Below, piece after piece: positions 62,071 through 64,000 of a stretch of DNA of 64,000 nucleotides; position 1 is the stretch's first letter; each line of letters begins with the position of its first letter. Made by a program: the position numbers and the translations under genes. The DNA comes from Arthrobacter sp. Y81 (lineage in GTDB: Bacteria > Actinomycetota > Actinomycetes > Actinomycetales > Micrococcaceae), in the NCBI RefSeq assembly GCF_002929335.1, contig NZ_PJIL01000015.1, positions 62,001-126,000 on the forward strand, read 5' to 3'. Below the pieces are notes generated by a model. It saw nothing but the letters and a program-made list of their open reading frames with translations, did not search any database and was not told the origin of the DNA.

Positions 62071-62454
62071 TTAGCGACGGACCGATGCCAGCTGGATGAC
62101 GCCCTCGGACAGGGGCCCACCACAACGCAATCCGACTACCAACAGCGTTCCCGGGGACGAACGCCTTGGATAGCACCATGTCCGCGGAGCTCTTCCTGTC
62201 TGTACGGGCTTGAGTGCTTCAATCATGTGGACGACTCCGTTGCCATCCTTGCAATCCATTGGGGCCTTGTTTTTGAGTTCGCTCTTGCTCGGCATCGGGC
62301 ACTTGAGGCGGTTCCCGTCGTCATCAGTAAAGATGATGCTTTTGTTGATGAGCGATCCGGTCGTCTCAGTGATCTCCACGCCGTAGGTCAACTCAACTTC
62401 CTCGTTTGCCTGTTCCACGAATGGAAGCAACAAAACGGTGAGCAGGGCAATCAC
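62071..62454 (-). CDS. Hypothetical membrane-anchored protein, start uncertain
   Basis: 127 aa if it starts at GTG 62454. The frame is open to a TAA at about 62538, directly after an ATG (ATG TAA GAC AGT). The natural start may therefore have been ATG with codon 2 mutated to a stop, giving SSLSTLQQWIIGLSVPVVIA before the present start. One membrane helix (IALLTVLLLPFV) is followed by an outside domain rich in charged residues (TYGVEITETTGSLINKSIIF, TDDDGNRLKCPMPSK). I do not recognise the family. Confidence 0.4.
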   Translation of the reverse strand: MIALLTVLLLPFVEQANEEVELTYGVEITETTGSLINKSIIFTDDDGNRLKCPMPSKSELKNKAPMDCKDGNGVVHMIEALKPVQTGRAPRTWCYPRRSSPGTLLVVGLRCGGPLSEGVIQLASVRR

Positions 62455-62625
62455 AACCGGAACTGACAGACCGATTATCCACTGCTGAAGAGTAGAGAGG
62501 CTGCTCTTGGTAGGTGGAGTTATGGGACTGTCTTACATGTCTATTACTGTCTGTCGACACTGTGTTCTTGGGAACCGCAGGGCCGGGCCCCCGGACTTTC
62601 CTTTGGGCATGGGCGAACCCTGACG

Positions 62626-62901
62626 TTGTTCCGACACCGGCATCACTTCATTTCCGACATCGGTGGTGGGTCAACCGCCGTCGTTGCCTATCAGCATCCC
62701 GAGGTCGAACTGGGCCGCGCCTCGGCCCTGACCTTCCAGCGCCGGGCCCTGGAAAAGCTTTGCCCGTCTTCGCCTTTGAAACTGCCGTCCGAGTTCGAGC
62801 CTCGCATCTTGGAGCTTCGGTTTGACGGCGTCATCAAGGTCGGGTTCGACGAGAACAACCGCCTCAGCAACCTTGAGGCCTCCTTCGGCGGGCAGCAGTA
62901 A
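62626..62901 (+). CDS. Hypothetical protein, possibly partial
   Basis: 91 aa from ATG 62626 without a convincing ribosome site. The C-terminal half LELRFDGVIKVGFDENNRLS, NLEASFGGQQ looks like real folded protein. The N-terminal part (HHFISDIGGGSTAVVAYQHP) has less typical codon use. It could be the end of a longer broken gene, like others in this window. No family is recognised. Confidence 0.3.
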   Translation: MFRHRHHFISDIGGGSTAVVAYQHPEVELGRASALTFQRRALEKLCPSSPLKLPSEFEPRILELRFDGVIKVGFDENNRLSNLEASFGGQQ

Positions 62902-63077
62902 ACATCCGGCCCCATGTACCACAACCAAACACGAACCACATGCCGGCGCTTTTGCGTGTGCTAACTCAGGGCACAAGGTAAAGCCCCTCCAGGGAAACGA
63001 CCTCTCAAAACTCAATGCCTCATACCCCGTCCCGGCTTGAGTGTCAGCTACCTGTTTTCGGCCGTAACCACGCCACC

Positions 63078-63920
63078 TTACCGATCGGCCCAGCCGGTGG
63101 GCGCGGGTGCGTCGAGGAACGTGATCACGACGTCGCGTACGAGGTCTGTCCGCGCGAGCCCGAAGAAATGCGTCGTTCCGGGGAACACCGCGAGCTGCGA
63201 CGCGGGCACGCCCTCGAAGTCGCCGTTCACGTCTCCCCCGCGCAGTTGGAGGAACTTCACCGCGTGGTCGAGCTTGACCATGTCGCAGTCGCCGACCGTG
63301 AAGAGCGTCGGGGCGGCGATTCCGCGGATCTCGTCGTCGCTCCATCCGGTTTCGCCTGCGCCGTAGCGTGCGAGCTTGTCGAGCAGGCCCTGCAGGTGCT
63401 CGCGATCGGGATGCGGCGACACGGCGAGGTAGCGTTCCTCCATCGGGGTTCCCGCGATCATGGCCACCGTCATCTCTGCGACCGCTTCGGCGTTGCCGCC
63501 ACGGTCGCCCTCTGGCCGGAAAGACACCGACGACACGATGAGCTTGCGCACGAGCTCTGGGTGGCGGATCGCGAGGTCCAGCGCGACCGCACCGCCGACG
63601 CTGAACCCGAACACGTCGACGCTGTCAACACCAAGATGTTCGAGAAGCCCGACGACATCGGATGCCAGATCGGGAGTTCCCAGCGGCCGATCGATGTCAT
63701 TGGTGCGTCCGTGCCCCTGGAAGTCCGTGGCGATCACCCGTCGCCCGGCAGACAGGCTCGGCATCAGCGCGCCGAACTGCTGCTCGATGTCGAAGAGCCC
63801 GCCGTGCAGGAGCAACAGCGGGGTATCGCCGTCGCCGTCGCCGTGCAACTCGTAGTACATCTGGAGCCCGTTCACCGACGCGTATCCCGTTTCGGTTGCG
63901 GCTGTCGTCCCGTCAGTCAT
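63078..63920 (-). CDS. Alpha/beta-hydrolase
   Basis: 280 aa; ATG 63920 with AGGAGGCACGTGG upstream. LLLLHGGLFDIEQQFG (oxyanion region, about 36-51), FGFSVGGAVALDLAIRHPEL (nucleophile Ser, about 106), TLFTVGDCDMVKLDHA (Asp, about 213) and FPGTTHFFGL (His, about 255) give the full triad. Length is normal. Its close relatives include haloperoxidase-like and ring-cleavage-product hydrolases. The base composition is a little different from neighbours, with more CG dinucleotides. Confidence 0.87.
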   Translation of the reverse strand: MTDGTTAATETGYASVNGLQMYYELHGDGDGDTPLLLLHGGLFDIEQQFGALMPSLSAGRRVIATDFQGHGRTNDIDRPLGTPDLASDVVGLLEHLGVDSVDVFGFSVGGAVALDLAIRHPELVRKLIVSSVSFRPEGDRGGNAEAVAEMTVAMIAGTPMEERYLAVSPHPDREHLQGLLDKLARYGAGETGWSDDEIRGIAAPTLFTVGDCDMVKLDHAVKFLQLRGGDVNGDFEGVPASQLAVFPGTTHFFGLARTDLVRDVVITFLDAPAPTGWADR

Positions 63921-64000
63921 CCACGTGCCTCCTGTGGCCTACGCGTGTGTCGTGTCCCCAATCCTGACACTGCACATGGTGCGCCGGCCAGTGCCTGGAA

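Noticed and set aside
61866..62179. Minus-strand frame with a CxxC (CHMCRQIFAEEHH) upstream of the lipoprotein
   Set aside because: No ribosome site, no family match and no consistent codon bias; a chance CxxC is likely.
1..64000. CRISPR arrays, tRNA or rRNA genes, insertion sequences, prophage
   Set aside because: I found no regularly spaced repeats, no tRNA cloverleaf with a TTCRA arm, no rRNA sequence, and no transposase or integrase motifs. A cloverleaf or covariance-model search would be the decisive check.

Overview
The window looks like chromosomal DNA of a high-GC actinobacterium of the Micrococcaceae, most likely Arthrobacter, Pseudarthrobacter or Paenarthrobacter. The grounds are the strong G/C third-position bias, frequent GTG starts with GGAGG-type ribosome sites, an HspR/Hsp20 pair, a YbdK-type carboxylate-amine ligase, several MHS-type transporters, and dense catabolic islands run by LysR, IclR and LacI regulators. 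I see no rRNA, tRNA, CRISPR array, insertion sequence or prophage.

Layout. 1-5.1 kb: an IclR-regulated catabolic cluster (cyclase-family hydrolase, 2-hydroxyacid dehydrogenase, two small proteins, FAH-family hydrolase, convergent MHS transporter). 5.3-6.1 kb: broken gene pieces. 6.1-7.9 kb: an HspR-like regulator divergent from Hsp20, followed by small proteins. 7.9-10.6 kb: consecutive truncated or fused genes (MFS, Zn-alcohol dehydrogenase/SDR chimera, aldo/keto reductase). 10.6-14.8 kb: YbdK ligase, a probable polyphosphate kinase remnant, a paralogue of the 84-aa stress-type protein, MarR regulator, alpha/beta hydrolase, DUF309 protein. 14.8-20.9 kb: a 2019-aa surface protein of Ig-like and Fn3 repeats. 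21-23 kb: CPA2 antiporter and small proteins. 23.1-27.1 kb: GH43 remnant, LacI-type operator and a GH78 alpha-L-rhamnosidase. 27.1-29.7 kb: a glutamine-synthetase-like enzyme overlapping an amidohydrolase, the two halves of a FluG-type protein. 29.7-35.6 kb: Y-family polymerase, MBL hydrolase, transporter remnants, DUF998 protein, a second MHS transporter with a clear promoter, CGNR remnant. 35.6-38.3 kb: a three-domain AMP-ligase/carrier/acyltransferase behind a DtxR/IdeR-like box. 38.3-42.3 kb: LysR, PrpF isomerase and MatC-type carrier, ended by a strong hairpin. 42.3-48 kb: 2OG-Fe dioxygenase, a small zinc-ribbon protein, a decayed APC permease, a headless REC-GGDEF gene and an NCS1 permease. 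48.1-49 kb: LacI and IclR remnants. 49.2-56.2 kb: a tight seven-gene aromatic-catabolism operon. 56.2-64 kb: a 66-bp perfect palindrome, an SDR lacking its catalytic core, LysR/MFS/LysR, more remnants, a lipoprotein and an alpha/beta hydrolase.

How the genes work together. The two catabolic clusters (0.3-5.1 and 49.2-56.2 kb) share the same unusual pairing of a cyclase-family hydrolase with FAH-family hydrolases, so they probably handle related ring-derived acids. The operon at 49 kb can be read as decarboxylation, hydroxylation, extradiol ring cleavage and hydrolysis of an aromatic acid, but its substrate cannot be read from the sequence.

The most striking structural property is gene decay. 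About sixteen genes are truncated, frameshifted or internally deleted. Three sites have the same architecture: two outward-facing fragments, each keeping only its C-terminal end, joined back to back. Several deletions have short sequence overlaps at the junction, which suggests microhomology-mediated deletion. Single-base frameshifts in G/C runs could also be assembly errors and need read-level checking.
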